Below, piece by piece: positions 1-5,453 of a stretch of DNA of 5,528 nucleotides; position 1 is the stretch's first letter; each line of letters opens with the position of its first letter. Location of the stretch: the NCBI GenBank assembly GCA_017883105.1, contig JADGOF010000176.1:1-5528 (forward strand), given 5' to 3'. The stretch is from Acidimicrobiales bacterium (GTDB lineage: Bacteria > Actinomycetota > Acidimicrobiia > Acidimicrobiales > RAAP-2). A model generated the notes under the pieces. It made no database searches. It was not told the origin of the DNA and saw only the letters and a program-made list of their open reading frames with translations. The translations under genes and the position numbers were made by a program.

Positions 1-792
1 CGCCGCCTCGGAGGCGAGGAACACCACGGCGGCGGTGATCTCCTCGGGCTCGATCCACGGCACCGGCTGCACGTGGAGCCCGGCCATGGCCGGCGCCACA
101 TCCTCGCGGGTCGGATGCTCAAGGTCGGGTCGCATCAAGCCGTAGAGGGCGTCGTTGTGGATCATCGGCGTGGAGACATTGCCGGGTGCGATGGCGTTCA
201 CCGTCACCCCGAAGCCGGCCAACTCCTGGGCCACCGACTTGCACAGGCCGATCACCCCCCACTTGGAAGCCACATAGGCGGGGATGCCCGGGTTGGACGA
301 CCGGCCCATCATCGAGGAGATGCCGATGATCCGGCCCCACCGCTGCTTGCGCATGAAAGGGGAGGCCGCGCGCATGGCGTTGAACACGCCGGTGAGGTTG
401 GTGTCGACGGTCTCACTCCATTGGGAGGCGTCCATGGTGCAGATCGACCCCAACGTGGAGATGCCGGCATTGGCCACCAGGATGTCCACCGAGCCCAGGG
501 TGGCCTGGGTGTCGCCCACGAAGGCCAGCACGGCATCCAGGTCCCGGACGTCGGTGACCGACGAGACACAGGTCCGGCCCTGTTCTTCGACCAGTCGGAC
601 CGTCTCGGCCAGATCGTCCTCGGTCGCCAGGGGATAGCCCACCGAAGCCAGGTCGCGGCAGAGATCGCAGATGGCGATGTCGGCACCCAGTCGAGCCAAC
701 TCCACCGCATGGCTGCGGCCCTGACCCCGGGCACCCCCGGTGATTACCGCCACCCGGCCGGCGAACGGTGCCTCGTTGGTGACGCTGGTCAT
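1..792 (-). CDS. Mycofactocin-coupled SDR family oxidoreductase (C-terminus cut by window edge)
   Basis: Predicted NAD-dependent alcohol/carbonyl oxidoreductase of the classical short-chain dehydrogenase fold, cytosolic. The 264 residues in view show the Rossmann motif TGGARGQG (residues 18-25), Asp43 at the end of strand 2 (which favours NAD over NADP), Asp81 in VTDVRD, NAG at 108-110, Asn132, Ser160, and the catalytic pair Tyr173 and Lys177 in YVASK, followed by NAIAPGNV (199-206). The GARGQGRSHAVELA start and the insert YPLATEDDLAETV (53-65) between strands 2 and 3 are hallmarks of the mycofactocin-coupled subfamily. In that family the NAD is thought not to exchange, and the redox peptide mycofactocin takes the electrons. 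The ATG at 792 is supported by GGGAGG about 4 nt upstream. The frame is open to base 1 at ...FLASEAA, so roughly 10-15 residues are missing. It lies 115 bp downstream of the PaaX-type regulator on the same strand. The substrate cannot be told from sequence; a plain SDR is the fallback reading. Confidence 0.92.
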   Translation of the reverse strand, partial: MTSVTNEAPFAGRVAVITGGARGQGRSHAVELARLGADIAICDLCRDLASVGYPLATEDDLAETVRLVEEQGRTCVSSVTDVRDLDAVLAFVGDTQATLGSVDILVANAGISTLGSICTMDASQWSETVDTNLTGVFNAMRAASPFMRKQRWGRIIGISSMMGRSSNPGIPAYVASKWGVIGLCKSVAQELAGFGVTVNAIAPGNVSTPMIHNDALYGLMRPDLEHPTREDVAPAMAGLHVQPVPWIEPEEITAAVVFLASEAA

Positions 793-907
793 CGGACCTC
801 CCTGTCTGCTGGAATCGGCGGTCGCTTCTCCCGGTCGGCCGATCCTACGGCCCGCGATTCCGGCACGCCTGCGCCGGGCCCCGAGCCGGCGACCGATGGG
901 GTGCTGC
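793..907 (-). promoter_or_regulatory. Intergenic region between regulator and SDR: GC-rich hairpin, possible internal promoter, strong RBS
   Basis: This 115-bp gap separates the regulator stop from the SDR start. Three things are visible when read on the minus strand. First is a GC-rich inverted repeat, CGCCGG/CCGGCG (872-877 with 886-891, 8-nt loop), about 17 nt after the regulator stop and without a T-tract. Second is the hexamer TAGGAT at 847-842, which fits the actinobacterial TANNNT -10 pattern but has no recognisable -35. Third is a GGGAGG ribosome binding site just before the SDR ATG. The SDR may therefore be cotranscribed with the regulator, partly terminated by the hairpin, or driven by its own promoter. 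The hairpin and promoter are weak calls; the ribosome binding site is good. Confidence 0.3.
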
Positions 908-1660
908 TCAGTCATCGCGGCCCCAGGCCCGCAGTACCTGGCGGTACTGCCGATCCCATCGGCTGTAGCGCTCCCGCAGGGCGGCGCCCGGCCAGTCGGG
1001 GGGCAGCAGTGCAGCCGGCAGAAGGGGATCGGCCTGCAGATGGCGGAGCACGGCGGCGGAGAGCTTGAAGCCGGCAGCCAGATCGGAGGGTCCCTCCGTG
1101 GCCAGGTCGTGCATGCGGCCGCAGAGCTCGGTGGCCCGTTCGGCCCACGACTGGAGGTTCCACAGGCCGGCCGCCAGCCGCACCGGATCCTCGTCGGGAA
1201 TCGCCCGATAGAGCGCGAGGTCGGGGTCGTCTGCCGGATCGGGGTGGAGATCGATGTTGTCCGGGCGGATCCACACTCCCTCCCGTTGCTCCGCCAACCG
1301 GGCCAGCACCAACCGCTTCCGCCGGGCGGCGCGCTCTTCGGCCGAACTTCCCGAGGTGATCACCACGGCCATCCGCCACGGACCGTCCCACGGGCGCACC
1401 CGGCCCCGGCGAGAATCGTGCTGGCGATGCTGGCGGTCGAGCAGCCGGCCAACCAGCCGGTACCGACCGTCTCCGTCGGTGGTCACCTCCCCGGCGGCGA
1501 CCATCCGGCTGAGGGCCACTCGGGCCCGGTTCTCGTTGATCCCGAACAGCCCGACCAGGTGCACCAGATGGGCCACCGGCAGTTCCGGAGGTTCTTCACC
1601 CAGCAGCGCGCTGGCCAGCACGGAGCGTGCGGTGAACGGGGTATTACTTCCTTGCATCAT
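908..1660 (-). CDS. PaaX-family transcriptional regulator
   Basis: A 250-residue cytosolic DNA-binding repressor of the PaaX type, the family of the phenylacetyl-CoA-responsive repressor. The N-terminal winged helix-turn-helix spans about residues 8-72. It contains TARSVLASALLG (10-21) and the putative recognition segment INENRARVALSRMVAAGEV (41-59), matching the family's LGI.E.avRtAlsRLv..G pattern. A central Cas2-like part begins at WDGPWRMAVV (91-100), and the C-terminal part includes LWNLQSWAERATEL (166-179). The length suits the family, which is usually 250-310 residues. The start is ATG 1660 or the adjacent ATG 1657; only a weak GGGAA lies upstream, so a near-leaderless mRNA is likely. 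An open frame continues further upstream but is antisense to the desaturase and was not used. The gene is divergent from the desaturase and upstream of the SDR, so autoregulation plus control of both neighbours is the natural inference. The ligand is unknown; its enzyme neighbours do not suggest phenylacetate breakdown. Confidence 0.88.
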   Translation of the reverse strand: MMQGSNTPFTARSVLASALLGEEPPELPVAHLVHLVGLFGINENRARVALSRMVAAGEVTTDGDGRYRLVGRLLDRQHRQHDSRRGRVRPWDGPWRMAVVITSGSSAEERAARRKRLVLARLAEQREGVWIRPDNIDLHPDPADDPDLALYRAIPDEDPVRLAAGLWNLQSWAERATELCGRMHDLATEGPSDLAAGFKLSAAVLRHLQADPLLPAALLPPDWPGAALRERYSRWDRQYRQVLRAWGRDD

Positions 1661-1681
1661 ATGTTCCCAAATTGTAATATG
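1658..1681. promoter_or_regulatory. Candidate operator in the divergent promoter (CATAT-N14-ATATG)
   Basis: Inverted repeat arms CATAT (1658-1662) and ATATG (1677-1681) flank a 14-bp spacer that contains both candidate -10 hexamers. A dimeric repressor bound here would block both genes at once, as expected for an autoregulated PaaX-family protein. The arms are only 5 bp, the spacer shows no further symmetry, and AT-rich DNA makes chance symmetry likely, so this is tentative. Confidence 0.22.
1661..1676 (-). promoter_or_regulatory. Candidate -10 element of the PaaX-family regulator gene
   Basis: Read on the minus strand, TACAAT (1676-1671) matches TATAAT at 5 of 6 positions and lies 10 nt before the regulator ATG at 1660. 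Transcription would begin around 1664-1662, giving a leader of only a few bases. No convincing -35 is seen at 16-19 bp spacing. The element overlaps the desaturase -10 (1675-1680) by two bases, so polymerase could probably occupy only one direction at a time. Confidence 0.4.
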
Positions 1682-1687
1682 TGCGCC

Positions 1688-2635
1688 ATGACATCCACCA
1701 TGCTGGCTGATCCAGCCGCTCGGCCGGAGGTCTTCCCCACCGACCGCCTGATGGAGAACGGCATGTGCCGGCCGGAGTTGCGGCGGGAGTTGCGGCGCAT
1801 CGGCAACTTCCGCAATGCCTTCAGCGTGTTCGCGGTGTGGGGTTGGGTGGCGGTGCTCATCGGCGGCGCCGTGTGGATCGGCGACCCGCTCGCCTACTTG
1901 GCGGCCTTCATCCTGATGGGCCCGATGTACGCCCGCTTCGCCATCATGATGCACGAGGCGGCCCACAAGCTCCTCTTCACCAACAAGCGGGCCAATGACT
2001 GGGTGGGGATCTGGCTCATCGCCTATCCGACCTTCACCCCCATCTCCATCTACCGGCGCGGCCACTTCGCCCACCACAAGGAGGAGTTCGGGCCGCGGGA
2101 GCCGGACATCGCCTTCTACGGCGGCTACCGTTGCGACCGGGCCACCCTTCGTCGACGGCTGATCCGTGACGCGATGGGCATCTCCGGATGGAAGAACTTC
2201 ACGCCGTTGTTCAAGTCTTTGAGGAACAAGGCATTCCGGTCAATCTCCCTCTCCATCCTCGGTATGCAGGTGACCCTGTGGGTGGTGCTGTGGGCGGCCA
2301 CCGGCCGCTGGTGGATCTACCCGCTCTTGTGGTGGCTCCCGTGGATGACCCAGTGGCGGGTCATCAACCGGCTGCGTGCCATCGCCGAGCACGGCGGGCT
2401 CGAGGCCGGATCGGACCGCAGGGTGACCACCCACAACGTGCGCCAGACCTGGCTGGCCCGTTTCTGGTTCGTCCCCTACAACACCGGGTGGCACCTGGCC
2501 CATCACGTCGACATGGGCATCCCGTGGCGCAACCTGCCCGCCTTCCACGCCGAGCTGGAACGAGCCGGCTACATCACCGAGGCGCTGACCTACCCCAGCT
2601 ACCGCGCCCTGTGGCGGGAGCTCGCCTCGGCCTGA
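1688..2635 (+). CDS. Membrane fatty acid desaturase (three-histidine-box family)
   Basis: A 315-residue integral membrane di-iron oxygenase that would introduce a double bond into an acyl chain using O2 and an external electron donor (ferredoxin, or a flavin-linked reductase). The three histidine clusters are HEAAH (89-93), HFAHH (126-130) and HLAHH (269-273). Extra candidate iron ligands are His235 in AEHGG and His249 in TTHNV. Hydrophobic segments lie near 44-63, 68-88, 106-122, 186-205 and 208-224, placing the boxes on the cytoplasmic side as in the family. The start at 1688 is chosen because a -10-like hexamer lies 7 nt before it. An in-frame ATG at 1679 (adding three residues) overlaps that hexamer, and everything further upstream in frame is antisense to the regulator and SDR. 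It is divergent from the PaaX-type regulator and converges on pgi. Regiospecificity and substrate (phospholipid acyl chain, acyl-CoA or other lipid) cannot be read from sequence. No N-terminal ferredoxin or cytochrome b5 domain is fused. Confidence 0.92.
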   Translation: MTSTMLADPAARPEVFPTDRLMENGMCRPELRRELRRIGNFRNAFSVFAVWGWVAVLIGGAVWIGDPLAYLAAFILMGPMYARFAIMMHEAAHKLLFTNKRANDWVGIWLIAYPTFTPISIYRRGHFAHHKEEFGPREPDIAFYGGYRCDRATLRRRLIRDAMGISGWKNFTPLFKSLRNKAFRSISLSILGMQVTLWVVLWAATGRWWIYPLLWWLPWMTQWRVINRLRAIAEHGGLEAGSDRRVTTHNVRQTWLARFWFVPYNTGWHLAHHVDMGIPWRNLPAFHAELERAGYITEALTYPSYRALWRELASA

Positions 2636-2665
2636 ACGAGGCGTGGCACGTGCGGTCGGGCAGGC
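2636..2665. other. Convergent gap between desaturase and pgi stop codons, no clear terminator
   Basis: The stop codons of two convergent genes are 30 bp apart. The gap contains an 8-bp perfect palindrome, GCACGTGC (2646-2653), and the pair GCCTG (2630-2634)/CAGGC (2661-2665), whose arms are short and 26 nt apart. There is no T-tract in either direction. No intrinsic terminator is evident, so the two transcripts probably overlap at their 3' ends or end by a factor-dependent route. Confidence 0.4.
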
Positions 2666-4321
2666 TCAGACCGGTCGGTTGCGCATGGTCCGGTACCGGC
2701 GCACCAGGGCTGCGGTCGAGCTGTCCTGACCGTCGAGATCGGGGGCAGCGGTACTGGAGAGGGCCGGGGCCAGTTGCATGGCCATCACCTTGCCCAACTC
2801 GACCCCCCACTGGTCGAAGGAGTCGATCCCCCACACCGCGCCTTCGGTGAACACGGTGTGCTCGTAGAGGGCGACCAACTGGCCGAGCACCGACGGGGTC
2901 AACCTCGGGGCGAGGATGGTCGAGCTAGGATGATTGCCGGGCATGACCTTGTGGGGTACCAGTTCTGGCGGCGTCCCCTCGGCGGCCACCTCGTCGGCGG
3001 TCCGGCCGAAGGCCAAGACCTTGGCCTGGGCGAAGCAGTTGGACATCAACAGGTCCTGCTGCTCCCCGTGCTCATGGGTGGACTCGGCGAAGCCGATGAA
3101 GTCGGCCGGGATCAACTTGGTCCCCTGGTGGATGAGTTGGTAGAAGGCGTGCTGCCCGTTGGTCCCGGGCTCGCCCCAGTAGATCTCACCGGTCTGGCCG
3201 GCAACCGGTGAGCCGTCGCGCCGCACCGACTTGCCGTTGGACTCCATGGTCAGCTGCTGGAGGTAGGCGGGGAAGCGGGCCAGGCGCTGGCTGTAGGGGA
3301 GCACGGCGTGGCTCTCGGCCCCGAACAGGTTGTTGTACCAGACGTTGAGCATGCCCTGGATGACCGGCATGTTGGCCTCGAACGGAGCGGTGGCAAAGTG
3401 CTCGTCGATGGCGTGGAAGCCGGCCAGCATGTCGGCGAAGGCCTCGGGCCCGATGGCCACCATCAGCGAGAAGCCGATGGCCGAATCGTAGGAGTAGCGT
3501 CCTCCCACCCAGTCCCAGAATCCGAACATGTTGGCCGGGTCGATGCCGAATTCCGTCACGGCCTGCTCGTTGGTGGACACGGCCACGAAGTGGCGGGCCA
3601 CCGCACCGTCGCCGCTGCCGAGTCCGTCGAGCAGCCAGGCCCGGGCCGCCGCGGCGTTGGTCAAGGTCTCGAGGGTGGTGAAGGTCTTGGAGCTGATCAC
3701 GAAGAGCGTCTCGGCCGGATCGAGGCCGACCGTCTTGTTGTAGAGATCGACGGGATCGATGTTCGACACGAAGCGGCATTCGACTTCCGGGGCCGCATAG
3801 TCCGACAGGGCCTCGTACGCCATGGCCGGCCCCAGGTCGGATCCCCCGATACCGATGTTGACGACAGTGGCGATGCGCATGCCGGTATGACCGGTCCATT
3901 CGCCCGAGCGGATGCGTGAGGCTGCCTCCCCCATGCGGTCGAGCATCACGTGCACGTCGGCCACCACGTCCTGTCCGTCGACCTCGAGGCGGGCGTCCCT
4001 GGGCATGCGCAGGGCCACGTGAAGGACGGCCCGGTCCTCGGTGGTGTTGATGTGAAGGCCGGAGAACATGGCGTCCCGGCGCTCCTCGACACCGGCCCGA
4101 TGGGCCACGGCCATCAGGGCGGCCAGGGTGTCCTCGGTAACCCGGTGCTTGGAATAGTCGAGTGAGAGATCGGCGGCGGTCATCGTCATGCGGGTCCCCC
4201 GATCGGGGTCTTCCGCGAAGATCTGACGGAGGTGCCGTTCCCCGATCTCTTCGAAGTGCTGACGGAGCCGTCGCCACTCGTCGCTGGTGGAGACATCCAC
4301 CACATCACCGTTCACGTCCAT
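2666..4321 (-). CDS. pgi: Glucose-6-phosphate isomerase
   Basis: Interconverts glucose 6-phosphate and fructose 6-phosphate in glycolysis and gluconeogenesis; cytosolic, normally a homodimer. The 551 residues match the usual bacterial length of about 550. Family motifs are GIGGSDLGP (157-165), SKTFTTLETLTNA (211-223), the first PGI signature DWVGGRYSYDSAIG (270-283), MESNGKS (359-365), WGEPGTNGQHAFYQLIHQG (382-400) and the second signature from Gly494 to Lys511 containing FDQWGVELGK (502-511). By alignment to the rabbit and E. coli enzymes, the catalytic residues are Glu360, His391 and Lys511, all present. ATG 4321 is supported by a perfect AGGAGG at 4337-4332 with a 10-nt spacer, slightly long. 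The gene is monocistronic in view, convergent with the desaturase and divergent from the response regulator. No truncation or frameshift is seen. Confidence 0.98.
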   Translation of the reverse strand: MDVNGDVVDVSTSDEWRRLRQHFEEIGERHLRQIFAEDPDRGTRMTMTAADLSLDYSKHRVTEDTLAALMAVAHRAGVEERRDAMFSGLHINTTEDRAVLHVALRMPRDARLEVDGQDVVADVHVMLDRMGEAASRIRSGEWTGHTGMRIATVVNIGIGGSDLGPAMAYEALSDYAAPEVECRFVSNIDPVDLYNKTVGLDPAETLFVISSKTFTTLETLTNAAAARAWLLDGLGSGDGAVARHFVAVSTNEQAVTEFGIDPANMFGFWDWVGGRYSYDSAIGFSLMVAIGPEAFADMLAGFHAIDEHFATAPFEANMPVIQGMLNVWYNNLFGAESHAVLPYSQRLARFPAYLQQLTMESNGKSVRRDGSPVAGQTGEIYWGEPGTNGQHAFYQLIHQGTKLIPADFIGFAESTHEHGEQQDLLMSNCFAQAKVLAFGRTADEVAAEGTPPELVPHKVMPGNHPSSTILAPRLTPSVLGQLVALYEHTVFTEGAVWGIDSFDQWGVELGKVMAMQLAPALSSTAAPDLDGQDSSTAALVRRYRTMRNRPV

Positions 4322-4331
4322 CAGATTCCGT

Positions 4332-4337
4332 CCTCCT
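4332..4337 (-). promoter_or_regulatory. Ribosome binding site of pgi
   Basis: AGGAGG on the minus strand is fully complementary to the anti-Shine-Dalgarno core and sits 10 nt before the pgi ATG. It fixes that start. It is the strongest canonical site in the window, in contrast to the apparently leaderless regulator and desaturase starts. Confidence 0.75.
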
Positions 4338-4465
4338 CTGTGGTCAACGCCTTCGTAGGTCGTACCACAGCCAGGTTCAGGCGAGTGAGGAGATTACCCA
4401 CTGATCACTTTCCATTGACCTCTTGATCGCGTCTCGTTCACCTGGCCTTCTTAGGCTGACAGCCG
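4338..4465. promoter_or_regulatory. Divergent intergenic region between pgi and the response regulator locus
   Basis: This stretch must hold the pgi promoter (minus) and the promoter of the response regulator locus (plus). On the plus strand TAGGCT (4452-4457) fits the TANNNT -10 pattern and lies 8 nt before the ATG at 4466. TTGACC (4415-4420) and TTGATC (4423-4428) look like -35 elements but are too far from it for normal spacing. On the minus strand CTGAAC-N17-TACGAA, ending at 4352, is a weak pgi promoter candidate. No conserved riboswitch or RNA element was recognised. Confidence 0.3.
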
Positions 4466-4708
4466 ATGGCTACGAACCCTTACACCGTGTGCACCCGCCC
4501 CGCGCTCCCCGCCGGACGATCCCACGCGCCCGGCTGGCCCGGTCCGTTCCGTCCGGGGGCCTGGCCCCCTGCGCCTCTCACGGCGACGGTCTCCCATCCG
4601 GCTCTTCCGGTGAGACAGCCCAGCAGTGGTGGAGCGGACTGCGCCCGTCGACAGCATCGCCGGGCGACGCCCTGCACCCTGTACCGGATCGTCACGGGTC
4701 AGCGATGA
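4466..4708 (+). CDS. Possible 80-codon leader ORF upstream of the response regulator (doubtful)
   Basis: A proline-, alanine- and arginine-rich open frame (MATNPYTVCTRPALPAGR...) with no recognised domain, signal peptide or membrane segment. Two features argue for translation. A TAGGCT hexamer ends 8 nt before its ATG, as in leaderless genes. Its TGA also overlaps the response regulator ATG as ATGA (4705-4708), an arrangement typical of translational coupling. Against it, third-position GC appears lower than in the clear genes here, the composition looks like noncoding GC-rich DNA, and it resembles no family I know. It may be a leader peptide, or simply a 5' untranslated region. Low confidence. 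Confidence 0.2.
   Translation: MATNPYTVCTRPALPAGRSHAPGWPGPFRPGAWPPAPLTATVSHPALPVRQPSSGGADCARRQHRRATPCTLYRIVTGQR
4555..4569. repeat. GC-only palindrome in the response regulator leader
   Basis: Arms GGGGGCC and GGCCCCC are separated by a single T. As RNA this would fold as a 5-bp G:C stem with a CCTGG loop. It has no T-tract after it, so it is not an ordinary intrinsic terminator. It lies about 135 nt before the regulator start and could be a protein-binding palindrome, an mRNA hairpin or chance in GC-rich DNA. Confidence 0.3.
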
Positions 4709-5453
4709 CCCTGGCGCTCCGCGAAGTCGAGCACCGAGTGCTTCCCCCCGAAGGGCACCCGACCATCCTGATCATCGACCACGACCCGCCGTCACGGGAT
4801 TCACTGGCCGCCACCCTCTCGGTCGAGGGGTTCGACGTGGTGGTGGCGGCCGGCGGGGACGAGGGGGTGGCACTTGCCACCTCGACCAGCCCGTCGCTCA
4901 TCCTGTTGGACATGCAGCTGGCCGACTCGCAGGGTCTGCCGGTGTTCCGCAGGATCCACACCGTCTCTCCCGGCGTGCCGGTGATCATGATGACCGCCCG
5001 CGACGACGAGCTCGATGCCGTGCTGGCCCTGGAGGCGGGCGCAGCCGACCACATCACCAAGCCGCTGCGCCCCCGCGAGCTGACCGCTCGTATCCGTGCC
5101 GTGTTACGACGGGTAGGCTACCAGCCCCACCCGGTGGTCCCTGACAAACCTGTCGGCGTCTACCGGTTCGGTCCGGTGAGTATCGACGTCTCCCAGCGCG
5201 AGGCGTTGGTGCGGGCCGGGCGGTGCCGCTCTCGCGCAAGGAGTTCGAGCTCCTCACCCTGCTGGTCTCCGAGGCCGGGCACGTGGTCACCCGCAAGCAG
5301 TGCATGGAACGAATCTGGCGCGACCACACGAAAGGGGACAGCCGCACCCTCGACACCCACGTGAAACGACTCCGCAAGAAGGTTGAAGTCAACCCGGCTG
5401 ATCCCCTGCACATCGTGACCGTCCGGAGCATCGGCTACCGATTCAAACCGTAA
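4705..5453 (+). pseudogene. OmpR/PhoB-family response regulator, split by an apparent 1-bp deletion
   Basis: A two-component DNA-binding response regulator, closest in pattern to RegX3/PhoB-type proteins. Residues 18-136 form the receiver: acidic pocket Asp25 and Asp27 (IIDHD), phospho-acceptor Asp69 (LILLDM), Thr97 (MTARD) and Lys119 (ITKPL), ending in ELTARIRAVLRR. The usual switch aromatic of DDYVTKP is His116 here. A linker and the start of the effector domain (VYRFGPVSIDVSQREALVRAGR) follow to residue 173. The frame then goes wrong at 5221-5223 and runs to a false stop at 5364. The winged helix continues in another frame from 5223 to the TAA at 5451-5453. One extra G near 5223 would restore RAGRVPLSRKEF and a normal 249-residue protein. 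The ATG at 4705 is preferred over GTG 4738 and upstream in-frame starts because it leaves a short N-terminus, but its ribosome binding site is weak. It may be a real pseudogene or an assembly error. No histidine kinase is in view. Confidence 0.82.
5223..5453 (+). CDS. Winged-helix DNA-binding fragment of the split response regulator
   Basis: This is the second reading frame of the split response regulator, 76 residues from the GTG at 5223. It contains a nearly complete Trans_reg_C winged helix: VPLSRKEFELLTLLVSEAG, then VVTRKQCMERIW, the recognition helix region RTLDTHVKRLRKKV and the C-terminal wing PLHIVTVRSIGYRFKP. It aligns well with the RegX3/PhoB end (TLDVHVKRLR.K...P.h..TVRG.GY). There is no ribosome binding site before the GTG, so it is unlikely to be made as a separate protein. 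It is listed apart because automatic annotation may report it as its own gene. The intact pattern of residues suggests the frameshift is recent or artefactual. Confidence 0.7.
   Translation: MPLSRKEFELLTLLVSEAGHVVTRKQCMERIWRDHTKGDSRTLDTHVKRLRKKVEVNPADPLHIVTVRSIGYRFKP

Larger units (their letters stand above)
1652..1687 (+). promoter_or_regulatory. Candidate leaderless promoter of the desaturase gene
   Basis: TTGCAT at 1652-1657 and TAATAT at 1675-1680 are separated by exactly 17 bp. The -10 hexamer is followed by 7 nt and then the ATG at 1688, so transcription would start at or next to the A of the start codon. No Shine-Dalgarno sequence is present, which agrees with a leaderless mRNA. The -35 half is a 3/6 match only. 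The promoter lies in a 40-bp island (1641-1680) of about 30% GC within otherwise GC-rich DNA. Confidence 0.5.

Noticed and set aside
73..1068. 331-codon plus-strand frame across the SDR and regulator
   Set aside because: It is antisense to two well-supported genes and shows no domain.
740..1687. Long in-frame N-terminal extension of the desaturase
   Set aside because: It is antisense to the PaaX-type regulator and to the SDR start. It has low-complexity Pro/Arg/Gly composition and no homology, and the desaturase family starts near 1688.
1661..2077. N-terminal extension of the PaaX-type regulator frame
   Set aside because: It is antisense to the desaturase and rich in His/Gly/Asp. The PaaX HTH domain starts normally after the ATG at 1660.
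2630..2665. Intrinsic terminator between the desaturase and pgi
   Set aside because: The complementary arms are only 5 bp with a 26-nt spacer, and there is no T-tract on either strand.
3308..3919. 203-codon plus-strand frame inside pgi
   Set aside because: It is an antisense mirror of pgi codons with Val/Gly/His-rich composition, no start signal and no family resemblance.
3186..4277. 363-codon second reading frame on the same strand as pgi
   Set aside because: It is an Arg/Gly-rich shadow of pgi. The pgi frame is full length with all motifs, and long alternative frames are expected in GC-rich coding DNA.
4423..4704. N-terminal extension of the response regulator from the TTG at 4423
   Set aside because: The extra 94 residues are proline/arginine-rich without any domain. 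OmpR-type regulators begin within about 20 residues of the receiver, which fits the ATG at 4705.
4626..5144. Alternative plus-strand frame over the response regulator receiver
   Set aside because: It is an Arg/Gly-rich shadow. The receiver motifs (DHD, LLDM, MTARD, ITKP) are all in the frame that starts at 4705.
5213..5226. Programmed -1 ribosomal frameshift in the response regulator
   Set aside because: No X-XXY-YYZ slippery heptamer in the right phase and no clear downstream stimulatory structure were seen, and such frameshifting is not known for this family.
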